Source: Luteimonas sp. 8-5
Lineage (GTDB): Bacteria; Pseudomonadota; Gammaproteobacteria; Xanthomonadales; Xanthomonadaceae
NCBI RefSeq assembly: GCF_029763755.1
Contig: NZ_JARUVM010000001.1
Coordinates: 52,484 to 116,483 of the forward strand
Length of the DNA stretch: 64,000 nucleotides
Direction: 5' to 3'
The translations under genes were made by a program, and so were the position numbers. Within the stretch, counting starts at the first letter, position 1, and the number at the start of each line of letters is the position of its first letter. Shown here one piece after another: positions 30,265 through 38,979 of the stretch. The notes beneath the pieces were generated by a model, which ran no database searches, was not told the DNA's origin, and worked only from the letters and a program-made list of their open reading frames with translations.

Positions 30265-31120
30265 GTCCAACACGGTTCCTCGAAACGATGGCGCGGGCCA
30301 CCAGGCTGGTCAGCAGCACGAACAGGGTGAGGATGAAGGCGCCCGCCCAGGCCAGCGAATGCCAGCCCTCGTACGGGCTCATCGCGTACTGGAAGATCAC
30401 CACCGGCACGTTGGCCATCGGTGCCAGGATGTCGGTGGTCCAGTACTGGTTGTTGAGCGCGGTGAACAACAGTGGCGCGGTTTCACCGCAGATGCGGGCC
30501 AGGGCCAGCAGGATGCCGGTGACGATGCCCGGCATGGCCGAGCGGTACAGCACCTGCACCGTCACCTTCCATTGCGGCACGCCCAGCGACAGTGCGGCCT
30601 CGCGCATCTGCGCGGGCACCAGTTGCAGCATCTCGTCGGTCGTTCGCACGACGACGGGCAGGACGATGAAGGCCAGCGCGATCGCACCGGCCAGCGCCGA
30701 GAAGTGCCCCATCTGCGCGACGACCAGGGTGTAGACGAACAGGCCGAGCACGATCGACGGGGCCGACAGCAGGATGTCGTTGACGAAGCGCACGGTCTCG
30801 CCCAGCGGCCTGGCCCACGACCTGTTGGCGTATTCGGACAGGAAGGTGCCGGCAAGCACGCCTACGGGCGCGCCGATGGCGATGCCGAGCAGGCTCATGA
30901 TCGCGCTGCCGACAAAGGCGTTGAGCAGGCCGCCTTCGCTTCCCGGCGGTGGGGTCATCCGTGTGAACAGGTCGAGGTTGAGCGATGCGATGCCATTGCT
31001 GAGCGTGGTCCACATGATCCAGACCAGCCAGAACAGGCCGAACACCGTGGCCAGGACCGCCAATGCCTGGGCCGCCAGGTTCTTCGCGCGTCGCAACGTG
31101 TAGAGCGAGGGTGCGACCAC
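30257..31120 (-). CDS. pstA: PstA, phosphate ABC transporter permease
   Basis: 287 residues with six hydrophobic segments. The cytoplasmic coupling loop ([29 protein letters not shown]) is the EAA motif that contacts PstB. GTG start at 31120, one base after the pstC stop codon. It pairs with PstC to form the phosphate channel in the inner membrane. Confidence 0.96.
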   Translation of the reverse strand: MVAPSLYTLRRAKNLAAQALAVLATVFGLFWLVWIMWTTLSNGIASLNLDLFTRMTPPPGSEGGLLNAFVGSAIMSLLGIAIGAPVGVLAGTFLSEYANRSWARPLGETVRFVNDILLSAPSIVLGLFVYTLVVAQMGHFSALAGAIALAFIVLPVVVRTTDEMLQLVPAQMREAALSLGVPQWKVTVQVLYRSAMPGIVTGILLALARICGETAPLLFTALNNQYWTTDILAPMANVPVVIFQYAMSPYEGWHSLAWAGAFILTLFVLLTSLVARAIVSRNRVGHD

Positions 31121-31121
31121 G

Positions 31122-32057
31122 TCAGCGACCCTCCTTCTTCGCCAGGTGGCGCAGCATCAGGCGCGCAACCGTCAGCACCACGAAGGTGACCAGGAACAGG
31201 ACGAAGCCCAGCGCGATCAGCGAGGAGCGGTACATCTCCGAGTCGGCCTCGGCGAATTCGTTGGCGATGGTCGCGGCAATGGAATTGCCCGGCATCAGCA
31301 GGGATGCGACCAGGGTGTGCGCATTTCCGAGCACGAAGGTCACCGCCATGGTTTCGCCCAGCGCGCGGCCCAGGCCGAGGAACACGCCGCCGATCACCGC
31401 GGAACGCGTGTAGGGGAGCACGCCGTCCCACACCACGTCCCATCGGGTCGATCCCAGTGCGTACGCCGACTCCTTCAGTCGGTTGGGGACCGTCAGGAAT
31501 ACCTCGCGCATCACCGAGGCGACGAACGGGATCACCATGATCGCCAGCACCAGGCCGGCGGTGAGCATGCCCAGTCCCAGCGGCGGGGCGGACAACAGCG
31601 CGCCGACCAGCGGCAGCTGGCCGAGGTTCGCATCGACCCACGGGTACACATGCTCGGCCAGCACCGGTACCAGCACGAACAGGCCCCACATGCCGTAGAT
31701 GATCGAAGGGATGCCGGCGAGCAGTTCGATCGCGGCGCCGACGGTGCCGCGCATCCACTTGGGCGCGATCTCGGTGAGGAACATGGCGATGCCGAAGCTC
31801 ACCGGCACCGCGATCAGCATTGCGATCGACGCCGTGACCACGGTGCCGTAGATCGGCACCAGCGCGCCGAACTGCTGGCCGACCGGATCCCAGGAATCCG
31901 ACCAGAGGAACCCGAAGCCGAACTTCGCGAACGCGTCGCGTCCGCCATGCGCCATCGACAGCATGGCCGCGGCGAGCGCGGCCAGCACCAGGAGGCCGGC
32001 GCCGGTGACCAGCCAGCGGAAGCCGCGGTCTGCAATGGCGTCGGCGCGCTGGTTCAT
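31122..32057 (-). CDS. pstC: PstC, phosphate ABC transporter permease
   Basis: 311 residues, six to seven membrane segments. Typical PstC features are the early FGFLWSDSWDPVGQQFGALVPIYGT periplasmic part and the EAA-like loop KESAYALGSTRWDVVWDGVLPYTRSAVIGG. The ATG at 32057 overlaps the pstS stop (ATGA), so translation is coupled to the binding protein gene. Confidence 0.96.
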   Translation of the reverse strand: MNQRADAIADRGFRWLVTGAGLLVLAALAAAMLSMAHGGRDAFAKFGFGFLWSDSWDPVGQQFGALVPIYGTVVTASIAMLIAVPVSFGIAMFLTEIAPKWMRGTVGAAIELLAGIPSIIYGMWGLFVLVPVLAEHVYPWVDANLGQLPLVGALLSAPPLGLGMLTAGLVLAIMVIPFVASVMREVFLTVPNRLKESAYALGSTRWDVVWDGVLPYTRSAVIGGVFLGLGRALGETMAVTFVLGNAHTLVASLLMPGNSIAATIANEFAEADSEMYRSSLIALGFVLFLVTFVVLTVARLMLRHLAKKEGR

Positions 32058-33163
32058 TCCTGCGCTTCGCCGGCCTGCACTTCGCCGGCCTGCACTTCAG
32101 CGGCCTGCACTTCAGCGGCCCAGTACGCCTCGACCTGCTCGACCAGCGCCGGCGGCAGCGGCACGTAGTCCAGCGCCCGTGCCTGCGGCTGGCCGTTCCC
32201 GAGCGCCCACCTGAAGAATTCGAGCGTCGCGGCCGAACGCTGCGGGTCCTTCGGCTGCCGGTACATCAGCATGAAGTTGGTGGCCGCGATCGGCCAGGCA
32301 TCGGCGCCTGGCGCATTGGTGATCACCAGGCTGAAGTCCTTCGCCGACGCCCAGTCGGCGGTGGCCGCCGCGGCCTGGAAGCTGGCCGCATCCGGTTGCA
32401 CCCAGCTGCCGGCGGCGTTCTGCATCTGCACGAACGACATGCCGTTCTGCGAGGCGTAGGCGAGCTCGACGTAGCCGATCGAACCCTTGATCTGCTTCAC
32501 GTAGGCGGCCACGCCTTCGTTGCCCTTGCCGCCGATGCCACCCGGCCATTCGACCGAAGTTCCTTCCCCGACTGTGTCCTTCCACTGCGGGCTGACCTTG
32601 GACAGATAGTTGACGAAGTTGTAGGTGGTGCCAGAACCGTCGGATCGGTGCACGACGTTGATCTTCGACGCGGGCAGCGCGACGCCGGGGTTGAGGCCGG
32701 CAATCGCCGGGTCGCTCCAGGTGTCGATCGCGCCCAGGTAGATGTCGGCGATGACAGGCCCGGTCAGGCGCAACTGGCCGCTGCCGATGCCGTCGATGTT
32801 GACCACTGGCACGACGCCGCCGATGGCCGACGGGAACTGGATCAGGCCGGATTCGGCGAGTTCTTCGCTGGACAGTGGCTTGTCCGTGGACCCGAAATCG
32901 ACGGTCCCGGCCTTGATCTGGGCGATGCCACCGCCCGAGCCGATCGACTGGTAGTTGATCTTGTGGCCGGTGGCCTTGTTGTAGTCGTCCGACCACTTCG
33001 AGACCAGCGGATAGATGAACGTGGCGCCGGCGCCGGTGATCTCGGCAGCGATGCGGTCGCCTGCGACCACGGCTGCGTCCCGGCTGGGATCTGCGGGCTT
33101 GCAGGCCGCGAGGGCGATCGCGGCGGCAAGGGCGGAAATGGCAACGCGCAAGGAGGTTTTCAT
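32054..33163 (-). CDS. pstS: PstS, periplasmic phosphate-binding protein (paralogue 1)
   Basis: 369 residues. The N-terminal signal with ALAAC suggests a lipoprotein. The phosphate-binding segments are AGATFIYP, YQSIGSGGGIAQI and HRSDGSGTTYNFVNYL. The C terminus carries four tandem copies of a five-residue unit (AAEVQ/AGEVQ) encoded by a 15-base repeat, absent from the neighbouring paralogue. A Pho box lies 23 bases before the start. First gene of the pst operon. Confidence 0.96.
   Translation of the reverse strand: MKTSLRVAISALAAAIALAACKPADPSRDAAVVAGDRIAAEITGAGATFIYPLVSKWSDDYNKATGHKINYQSIGSGGGIAQIKAGTVDFGSTDKPLSSEELAESGLIQFPSAIGGVVPVVNIDGIGSGQLRLTGPVIADIYLGAIDTWSDPAIAGLNPGVALPASKINVVHRSDGSGTTYNFVNYLSKVSPQWKDTVGEGTSVEWPGGIGGKGNEGVAAYVKQIKGSIGYVELAYASQNGMSFVQMQNAAGSWVQPDAASFQAAAATADWASAKDFSLVITNAPGADAWPIAATNFMLMYRQPKDPQRSAATLEFFRWALGNGQPQARALDYVPLPPALVEQVEAYWAAEVQAAEVQAGEVQAGEAQE
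32060..32119 (-). repeat. Four-copy 15-base tandem repeat at the 3' end of pstS
   Basis: The unit GCCGSYGAAGTGCAG is repeated four times with few changes, encoding A(A/G)EVQ or AGEAQ. It ends one codon before the stop. It probably arose by slippage and adds an acidic tail to PstS just before the coupled pstC start. Confidence 0.85.
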
Positions 33164-33185
33164 GCCGCCATGAGATGATTTTTAT

Positions 33186-33203
33186 GTGACAGCCCGATGA
33201 CAA
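33186..33203 (-). promoter_or_regulatory. Pho box upstream of pstS
   Basis: On the minus strand: TTGTCAT, CGGG, CTGTCAC. These are two seven-base half-sites spaced by four, the PhoB-binding arrangement (consensus CTGTCAT in each half), 6/7 matches each. It lies 23 bases before the pstS ATG, so the promoter must overlap or directly follow it. Confidence 0.75.
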
Positions 33204-33228
33204 AGGCAGAACGGGGGCCAAACGGAAC

Positions 33229-33262
33229 ATAAAAAAAGAGCGCGGGCCTGGGCCCGCGCAAA
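33229..33262 (-). terminator. Intrinsic terminator after the second pstS gene
   Basis: On the minus strand GCGCGGGCC, AG and GGCCCGCGC form a near-perfect stem followed by seven T. It separates the upstream pstS paralogue from the pstSCAB-phoU operon. Confidence 0.92.
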
Positions 33263-33284
33263 CATGGTCCCCGGGGGTGGGGAC

Positions 33285-34304
33285 CTAGTAGGGAAGGTTG
33301 CCGGCCCAATGCGCCTCGATCTGCCGCACCAGCACGTCGGGCAGCGGCACGTAGTCCAGCGCGGTCGCCTGGGCGTCGCCGTTGGCATACACCCATGCGA
33401 AGAATTCGCGCGCCTGCTTCGCAGCGGCGGCGTCGCGGGGCTGTTGCCGCATCAGGATGAAGTTGGTGGCCGTGATCGGCCAGGCATCGGCGCCCGGCGC
33501 ATTGGTCATGACCAGGTAGAAGCCCTTGGCGCTGGCCCAGTCGGCGCTGGCCGCGGCGGCCGAAAAGCTCTCGGCCGAGGGCAGCACGAAGTTTCCGGCG
33601 GCGTTCTTCAGCCGGGCATACGGCATCTTGCTGCCCAGCGCGTACGACAGTTCGACGTAGCCGATGCCGCCGTTGATCTGCTTGACGTACGCGGCGACGC
33701 CTTCGTTGCCCTTGCCGCCGATGCCGGTCGGCCACTTCACCGAGGTGCCTTCGCCGACCTTTTCCTTCCACTCCGGGCTGACCTTGGACAGGTAGTTGAC
33801 GAAGTTGAAGGTGGTGCCGGAACCGTCGGAACGGTGGACCACGGTGATCTTCCGCGCCGGCAGCTCGAGGCCGGCATTGAGCGCGGCAATGCGCGGATCG
33901 TTCCACTGCTTGACCTTGCCCAGGAATATGTCGGCGAGCAGCGCACCGTCGAGCTTCAGCGCGCCCGGCGCGATGCCCGGCACGTTCATGACCGGCACCA
34001 CACCGCCGATCACCGACGGGAACTGGACCAGCCCGGCTTCGGCCAGGGCCTCCGGCTTGAGCGGTGCATCGGAGGAACCGAAGTCGACCGTGGCCGCCTT
34101 GATCTGGGCGATGCCGCCGCCGGAGCCGATCGACTGGTAGTTGACCTTGTTGCCGGTGGCGGTGGCGTAGTCGGCCGACCATTTGGTCATGACCGGATAG
34201 ATGAAGGACGCGCCGGCGCCGGTGACGTCGGCGGCGCGGGCGTTGCCGGCGAATCCGGTGGCGAAGGCGAGTGCCGCGGCGAGGGTGAAGGTGAACCTGG
34301 TCAT
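33285..34304 (-). CDS. pstS: PstS, periplasmic phosphate-binding protein (paralogue 2)
   Basis: 339 residues from ATG 34304. A cleavable signal peptide ends at NARA-AD (about residue 22), so this copy is soluble in the periplasm rather than lipid-anchored. Binding segments match paralogue 1: AGASFIYP, YQSIGSGGGIAQI, HRSDGSGTTFNFVNYL. The two copies are very similar over their full length, suggesting local duplication. It has its own terminator, so it can be expressed apart from the transporter. Longer in-frame starts lack a signal peptide. Confidence 0.95.
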   Translation of the reverse strand: MTRFTFTLAAALAFATGFAGNARAADVTGAGASFIYPVMTKWSADYATATGNKVNYQSIGSGGGIAQIKAATVDFGSSDAPLKPEALAEAGLVQFPSVIGGVVPVMNVPGIAPGALKLDGALLADIFLGKVKQWNDPRIAALNAGLELPARKITVVHRSDGSGTTFNFVNYLSKVSPEWKEKVGEGTSVKWPTGIGGKGNEGVAAYVKQINGGIGYVELSYALGSKMPYARLKNAAGNFVLPSAESFSAAAASADWASAKGFYLVMTNAPGADAWPITATNFILMRQQPRDAAAAKQAREFFAWVYANGDAQATALDYVPLPDVLVRQIEAHWAGNLPY

Positions 34305-34345
34305 GCGTGCTCCGGGGCTGGAAGTTGGGATCCATTCCAGCGCGC

Positions 34346-34385
34346 CCGCATGACACTGCAGTGTCCGGCACGTTTCAGCGGCATG
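34346..34385 (-). promoter_or_regulatory. Possible degenerate Pho-box array before pstS paralogue 2
   Basis: On the minus strand four heptamers occur in an 11-base phase: GCGTCAT, CTGAAAC, CGGACAC, GTGTCAT. The outer two match CTGTCAT at 5 and 6 of 7 positions, the inner two at only 4. The phase is right for PhoB, but the match is weak. Confidence 0.3.
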
Positions 34386-34456
34386 ACGCGATGCGTTCAC
34401 CGGGGCCTAACGAGCGCCGGACCCATCATGAAGGCCCTTCAGATCGGGCCCAACCC

Positions 34457-35029
34457 ATGGAAACGTTCAAGGTCGGTTATCTCGTCGGCAGCCTTGCGAA
34501 AGAGTCGATCAACCGCAAGCTGGCCGGAGCGCTGGTGAAGCTGGCACCGCCGGGCATGGAGATGACGGAGATTCCGATCCGGGACCTGCCGTTGTACAGC
34601 TACGACTACGACGCCGACTACCCGCAGGTGGCCCGCGACTTCAAGCAGGCCATCGCCGATGTCGACGCCGTGTTGTTCGTGACCCCGGAATACAACCGCT
34701 CGATCCCCGGCGCGCTGAAGAACGCGATCGACTGGGCCAGCCGTCCCTGGGGGCAGAATTCGTTCGCGCGCAAGCCGTCCGGCGTGATCGGCGCGTCGCC
34801 GGGTTCCATCGGCACCGCGGTGGCGCAGCAGCAGCTGCGCGGTGTGCTGTGCTTCTGCAACTCGCCACTGATGAACACCATCGAGGCCTACATCCACTAC
34901 AAGCCGGGGCTCGTGGACGAGGAAGGCAACGTCAGCGACGCGTCGACGGCGGAGTTCCTCGGCAACTACATGAAGGAACTGCGCCTGTTCATCCAGCGCG
35001 TGCTGACGGTGCTGCCGCGGGAGGGCTGA
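34457..35029 (+). CDS. NADPH-dependent FMN reductase family protein
   Basis: 190 residues. Flavodoxin-like fold: KVGYLVGSLAKESINRKLA holds the FMN phosphate loop, and FVTPEYNRSIPGALKNAIDWASRP is the signature around the flavin. PSGVIGASPGSIGTAVAQQQLR follows. Such enzymes reduce quinones, azo dyes, chromate or free FMN; which applies here is unknown. ATG 34457 gives the usual N terminus. It lies between pstS and the porin, on the opposite strand to both. Confidence 0.88.
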   Translation: METFKVGYLVGSLAKESINRKLAGALVKLAPPGMEMTEIPIRDLPLYSYDYDADYPQVARDFKQAIADVDAVLFVTPEYNRSIPGALKNAIDWASRPWGQNSFARKPSGVIGASPGSIGTAVAQQQLRGVLCFCNSPLMNTIEAYIHYKPGLVDEEGNVSDASTAEFLGNYMKELRLFIQRVLTVLPREG

Positions 35030-35033
35030 AGCC

Positions 35034-36185
35034 TTACCAGTGGAACTGCGCTCGCGCCTCGATGATAGACGGGTCGTCGTTGTTGCCGTTGCGGTCGCTG
35101 CCGACCTTGACGTAGTTGAGCATGAACTTGAAGTTGGAGCGCACGTACCAGTTCACCCCGGCGGTGATCGCGTCCATGGTGCCGCCGGGCACTCCGGTGT
35201 CGTCCAGATCGATGGTGTCGTAGCGCAGGCCGAGCTGCCACATGCCCGAACCGGGGTTGTCGGGCAGGCCGGTAGTCGGCACGCCGTTCTTGTAGCCCCA
35301 GGTCTCCCCCGTCAGGTTCCACAGTGCGCTGACGTAGCCGCTGCTGCCGGTGAAATCGCTGGAGCCGGGACGGTACCGGCTGACGTCCGAGCGCATGTAC
35401 TCGCCCTGGAGCTTGACCGGGCCGTTGATCCATAGCGCTTCCAGTCCGGTGGTGGCGATGCGGTCGGTGTCGGTCATGTTGCCCGTGTCGATGAGGCGGT
35501 TGGCCATGTCGGCGCCCGGGCGCACGCGCAGGCGCAGGGTGTCGGCGTCGGTGTCGTAGTCGGCGTGCGACAGGCCCAGGTGCATCACGCGGCCCTTGTC
35601 GTTTACCGGCGCCCAGTAGCCGCGCGCCGCATAGCCGCTGCCATGCGCACGGTTGCGGGTCAGTTCGCGGCCGAACACGCTGGCGGTGAGGCCCCAGTCG
35701 GCTTCGGCAATGCCGGCGCCGATGCCCAGACGGCGGGAAATCGCGAAGGTGTTGGTCACCATCGCCTTGGCGATGAAGTCGTTGTTCTTGGAGGAGGACA
35801 GTTCCTCCATGCTGCCGGGTTGCTTGAACTGGCCGATCTGGAGATAGCGTCCGGAGTTGCCGCCGAGCTTGTATTTCGCGAACACGTCGAGGAACTTGCC
35901 GTCGCCCGACGCGTCGTAGCCGGCGGCCCATTCGAAGTTGCCCGGGCCCTTGCCCTTGAAGGCGATCTCGGCGCGACGCAGCCCGAAATCGTGATCCAGC
36001 CCGTCACCGGCATCGGCATCGAGGTCGAGCACGTCGCTGTCGTACCAGTAGCCGTCGGCCTGGAGCAGGCCTTCGAACGCGATGTCGGAGCCGGCGACAA
36101 CGTCGATCGGGATTTCGGCGTATGCGGCGGGACTGGCCAGCAGGGCCAGCAGGGAAAGAGCGAGGAGATTGGGGCGGGTGTTCAT
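35034..36185 (-). CDS. Phosphate-selective porin of the OprO/OprP family
   Basis: 383 residues with a signal peptide ending at AYA-E (residue 23). The family is recognised by FGLRRAEIAFKGKGPGNFEWAAGYD and by QIGQFKQPGSMEELSSSKNNDFIAKAM. The barrel ends in a terminal aromatic, ARAQFHW. It forms a trimeric outer-membrane pore, in Pseudomonas specific for phosphate or polyphosphate. Its place next to the pst genes supports a phosphate uptake role. Confidence 0.9.
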   Translation of the reverse strand: MNTRPNLLALSLLALLASPAAYAEIPIDVVAGSDIAFEGLLQADGYWYDSDVLDLDADAGDGLDHDFGLRRAEIAFKGKGPGNFEWAAGYDASGDGKFLDVFAKYKLGGNSGRYLQIGQFKQPGSMEELSSSKNNDFIAKAMVTNTFAISRRLGIGAGIAEADWGLTASVFGRELTRNRAHGSGYAARGYWAPVNDKGRVMHLGLSHADYDTDADTLRLRVRPGADMANRLIDTGNMTDTDRIATTGLEALWINGPVKLQGEYMRSDVSRYRPGSSDFTGSSGYVSALWNLTGETWGYKNGVPTTGLPDNPGSGMWQLGLRYDTIDLDDTGVPGGTMDAITAGVNWYVRSNFKFMLNYVKVGSDRNGNNDDPSIIEARAQFHW

Positions 36186-36236
36186 GGGCGCCTGCGATTG
36201 TGGAGACGCAGGGCAGGGTATGGCGTGAATGTTGCG

Positions 36237-36887
36237 CTAAGGTGACGACTGCGGCGGGGGTGTCTTGTACGGCCAGCGGCACAGGTCGCGGATCGGGCAG
36301 CGCCAGCATTCGGGCTTGCGCGCCTTGCACGTGTAGCGCCCGTGCAGGATCAGCCAGTGGTGGGCGCCGTGCAGGTATTCGTACGGCACCGCCTTCAGCA
36401 GCCGGTCTTCCACCTGGCGCACGGTCTTGCCGGGCGCCAGGCCGGTGCGGTTGGACACGCGGAAGATGTGCGTGTCCACCGCGATCGTCGGCTCTCCGAA
36501 CGCGGTGTTGAGGATCACGTTCGCGGTCTTGCGGCCGACGCCGGGCAGGGCTTCCAGCGCTTCGCGCGTGCGCGGCACCTCGCCGCCATGCAGTTCCAGC
36601 ACCTGCCGGCACATGGCGATGACGTTCGCCGCCTTGGCGTTGTACAGCCCGATGCTGGAGATGTAGCGCTTCAGGCCTTCCTCGCCGAGGGTGAGGATGG
36701 CGGCGGGCGTGTTGGCCACCGGGAACAGCCGTCGGGTGGCCTTGTTGACGCCCACGTCCGTCGCCTGCGCCGACAGGATGACGGCGACGAGCAACTCGAA
36801 TGGAGTCGAGTACTCCAGTTCGGTCTTCGGGTCGGGGTCGAGTTCGGCCAGCCGCGAAAACAGCTCGCGCACGTCCCTGGGCTTCAC
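36237..36887 (-). CDS. nth: Endonuclease III
   Basis: 216 residues, GTG start at 36887 overlapping the upstream stop by four bases. The helix-hairpin-helix LPGVGRKTANVILNTAFGEP contains the catalytic Lys, and AVDTHIFRVSNR the catalytic Asp. The 4Fe-4S loop is complete at the C terminus: CKARKPECWRCPIRDLC (C-x6-C-x2-C-x5-C). It removes oxidised pyrimidines and nicks the abasic site. Confidence 0.96.
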   Translation of the reverse strand: MKPRDVRELFSRLAELDPDPKTELEYSTPFELLVAVILSAQATDVGVNKATRRLFPVANTPAAILTLGEEGLKRYISSIGLYNAKAANVIAMCRQVLELHGGEVPRTREALEALPGVGRKTANVILNTAFGEPTIAVDTHIFRVSNRTGLAPGKTVRQVEDRLLKAVPYEYLHGAHHWLILHGRYTCKARKPECWRCPIRDLCRWPYKTPPPQSSP

Positions 36888-37258
36888 GATCCGCCGCGTC
36901 CCGCGGCGCGCGCCCGTGCCCGCGCCAGTGCGGCCGCCGCAGCCGGCGGCAGGGAGGAGGTTTTCGATGCGGTGGCGGCAGGCTTGCGTCGCTCGGCGCG
37001 TTCCCGCTGGCGCCGTTCAAGGCGTTCCGTACGCGCCCGGAAGCGATTGCGGGCGGCCAGCGCGCGTTGCCGCTCGGCGCGCGCGGCACGGAGCAGGGCA
37101 CGGCAGGCTTCGCTGCATGCCGCGCACGCAATGGCTTCGTCCAGCAGGCCAAGCGTGAGCGCCTGGTCGATATCGCCGGCTTGCAGCGCGGCGACCAGCG
37201 CGTGCGCGCGATCGCCTTCGTTGCCGATCGCCGTGCAGCCGCAGGCAGGGCAGGACAT
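36884..37258 (-). CDS. Small cysteine-containing protein of unknown function, coupled to nth
   Basis: 124 residues. The N-terminal MSCPACGCTAIGNEGDRAHA and a second pair AIACAACSEACRALL could together bind zinc or an iron-sulfur cluster. From residue 60 on it is very basic and Arg-rich (RARTERLERRQRERAERRK), a likely nucleic-acid-contacting or disordered tail, ending in Ala/Arg. It overlaps nth by four bases, so a link with DNA repair is plausible. The family is not recognised. Confidence 0.6.
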   Translation of the reverse strand: MSCPACGCTAIGNEGDRAHALVAALQAGDIDQALTLGLLDEAIACAACSEACRALLRAARAERQRALAARNRFRARTERLERRQRERAERRKPAATASKTSSLPPAAAAALARARARAAGRGGS

Positions 37259-37267
37259 CGTCGCGGC

Positions 37268-38050
37268 TCAGCGCCCGGTGAAGGCGGGCTTGCGCCGCGC
37301 GAGGAAGGCGCTGGTGCCTTCGCGCATGTCTTCGGTGGCGAACATCAGGCCGAACTGCGCGGCCTCGTAGGCCAGGCCTTCCTCGATCCCGCATTCGCCG
37401 CCGTGGTTGATGCAGTCGAGCACGCCACGCAGCGCCAGCGGCGCCGACGCGGCGAGCTGCTCGGCCAAGGCCATGGTCTGGGCCTCGAGCTCGGCCGCCG
37501 GGACGACGCGATTGACGATGCCCAGCTGCAGCGCCCGCGCCGCGTCGATGGGTGCGCCGGTGAGGCACAGCTCGAGCGTAGCGGCGCGGCCGGCCAGGCG
37601 CAGCAGGCGCTGGCTGCCGCCGAAGCCCGGGATCAGGCCCAGGTTCACCTCGGGCTGGCCGACCTTGGCGGTATCGGCGGCGACGCGCAGGTGGCAGCAC
37701 ATGGCCAGTTCCAGGCCGCCGCCGAGGGCGAAGCCGTTGACCATGGCGATCACCGGCTTGGGCATGGTTTCCACGAAGCGCATCATCCGCTGGCCGCGAA
37801 GGGCGAAATCACGGCCCTGTACGGGGCTCAGGGTGTTCATCTGGGCGATGTCGGCGCCGGCCACGAAGGCCTTGGGCCCGGCGCCGGTCAGCACCACCAC
37901 CCGGACCCCCTCGTCGCCGGCAGCGGCAGTGAAGGCGGTCTGGAGCGCGTCCAGGGTGGCCGCATCCAGCGCGTTCAGCTTGTCGGGGCGATTGATGGTG
38001 AGGATGCGGACCGCGCCGCGGTCGCTGCTCAGGAGGACGGTTTCGCTCAT
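37268..38050 (-). CDS. Enoyl-CoA hydratase/isomerase (crotonase fold)
   Basis: 260 residues from ATG 38050. The CoA-binding loop KAFVAGADIAQM and oxyanion-hole segment NGFALGGGLELAMCCHLRVAADTAKVGQPEVNLGLIPGFGG are complete, with both catalytic glutamates of enoyl-CoA hydratases (in LELAM and QPEVNLG). It probably hydrates trans-2-enoyl-CoA in fatty acid or amino acid breakdown. A longer in-frame start at 38170 adds residues without family match. Confidence 0.92.
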   Translation of the reverse strand: MSETVLLSSDRGAVRILTINRPDKLNALDAATLDALQTAFTAAAGDEGVRVVVLTGAGPKAFVAGADIAQMNTLSPVQGRDFALRGQRMMRFVETMPKPVIAMVNGFALGGGLELAMCCHLRVAADTAKVGQPEVNLGLIPGFGGSQRLLRLAGRAATLELCLTGAPIDAARALQLGIVNRVVPAAELEAQTMALAEQLAASAPLALRGVLDCINHGGECGIEEGLAYEAAQFGLMFATEDMREGTSAFLARRKPAFTGR

Positions 38051-38188
38051 GGGATCGTGAATCTCGGCTATGTGAAGGCCCCGCGCGCGGAACTTGCAGC
38101 CGCGGCGCTGGTCGCATGGGGTGCGGTTCGCTATCCTATCGCGCCCTCGTGGTGTTGGCCCGGGGCCCATAACCGGAGAAATCCCCGA

Positions 38189-38878
38189 ATGAAGTTGCGT
38201 CTGTTCGCTGTCGCCACCCTGGCGGCCCTGACCCTCTTGCCCGTCGTCGCCATGGCCCAGGACACCGCGTCCGCCAAGGGCAAGCTCAGCTACGCGCTGG
38301 GTTACCAGCTCGGCCGCGAGGCGATCGAGAGTGGCGAGGCGCTGGACCTCAACACCATCACCAAGGCCCTGCAGGACGGTTACGCCAAGAAGGATCCGGC
38401 CGTTTCCATCGAGGACATGCGCGCCGCCTACGGCGAAATGCAGCAGCGCCTGCAGGCCAAGGCCAAGGCCGCCTTCGACAAGGCTGCCGCCGAGAACAAG
38501 ACCCGCAGCACCTCCTTCCTGGCCGAGAACAAGGCCAAGTCGGGCGTGAAGTCGCTGGCCGACGGCGTGCAGTACCGCGTCATCGAGGCCGGCAACGGCG
38601 CCAGGCCGACCCCGGCCAGCACGGTCGAACTGGAAGTGGCCGGCCCGTATCCGTGGGGCCAGCGCCCGAACCCGGCGCAGCCGGCGCAGAAGATGCCGGC
38701 GACCAAGGTCAGCGAAATCGAGATGCCGGCCATCCGCGAAGTCCTGGCGATGATGCCGCAGGGCTCGAAGTGGGAAATCACGCTGCCGCCGGAGAAGGCG
38801 TTCGGCAACGACCCGCGCAGCCCGTTCCCGCCGAACGTGGCCGTCGTGTTCGAGGTCAAGGTCCTCAGCGTCAAGTAG
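38189..38878 (+). CDS. Periplasmic FKBP-type peptidyl-prolyl isomerase-like protein (Mip/FkpA type)
   Basis: 229 residues. A signal peptide ends at AMA-QD (residue 23). An FKBP N-terminal dimerisation domain (KLSYALGYQLGREAIESGEALDLNTITKALQDGYAKKDP) and a long linker helix lead to a C-terminal FKBP-like domain. That domain seems degenerate: the usual VHYTG core is replaced by VELEVAGPYPWGQRPNPAQ, but MPQGSKWEITLPPEKAFG matches the family's C-terminal strands. It may act as a chaperone with little isomerase activity. Confidence 0.85.
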   Translation: MKLRLFAVATLAALTLLPVVAMAQDTASAKGKLSYALGYQLGREAIESGEALDLNTITKALQDGYAKKDPAVSIEDMRAAYGEMQQRLQAKAKAAFDKAAAENKTRSTSFLAENKAKSGVKSLADGVQYRVIEAGNGARPTPASTVELEVAGPYPWGQRPNPAQPAQKMPATKVSEIEMPAIREVLAMMPQGSKWEITLPPEKAFGNDPRSPFPPNVAVVFEVKVLSVK

Positions 38879-38935
38879 GGCGTATCCGGCAGGAGCCGCG
38901 CCTTGCGCGCGATAGCCCCGCTTGCCTGACTCCCC

Positions 38936-38964
38936 AACGCCGGCCCAGTGCCGGCGTTGTTATA
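38936..38964 (+). terminator. Terminator after the FKBP-like gene
   Basis: AACGCCGGC, CCAGT, GCCGGCGTT is a perfect nine-base stem followed by a short T-rich stretch. A TTATATT sequence directly after it could serve as a -10 for the next operon. Confidence 0.75.
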
Positions 38965-38979
38965 TTCGAAACCGTGCCG

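Noticed and set aside
36800..38188. Long in-frame extension before the FKBP-like protein
   Set aside because: It runs antisense through the enoyl-CoA hydratase and lacks family sequence; the signal peptide begins at 38189.
38885..38920. Possible copy of the REP-like element (GGCAGGAGCCGCGCCTTGCGCGCGA)
   Set aside because: Resembles a related GC-rich repeat type but differs too much in the core to be grouped with confidence.
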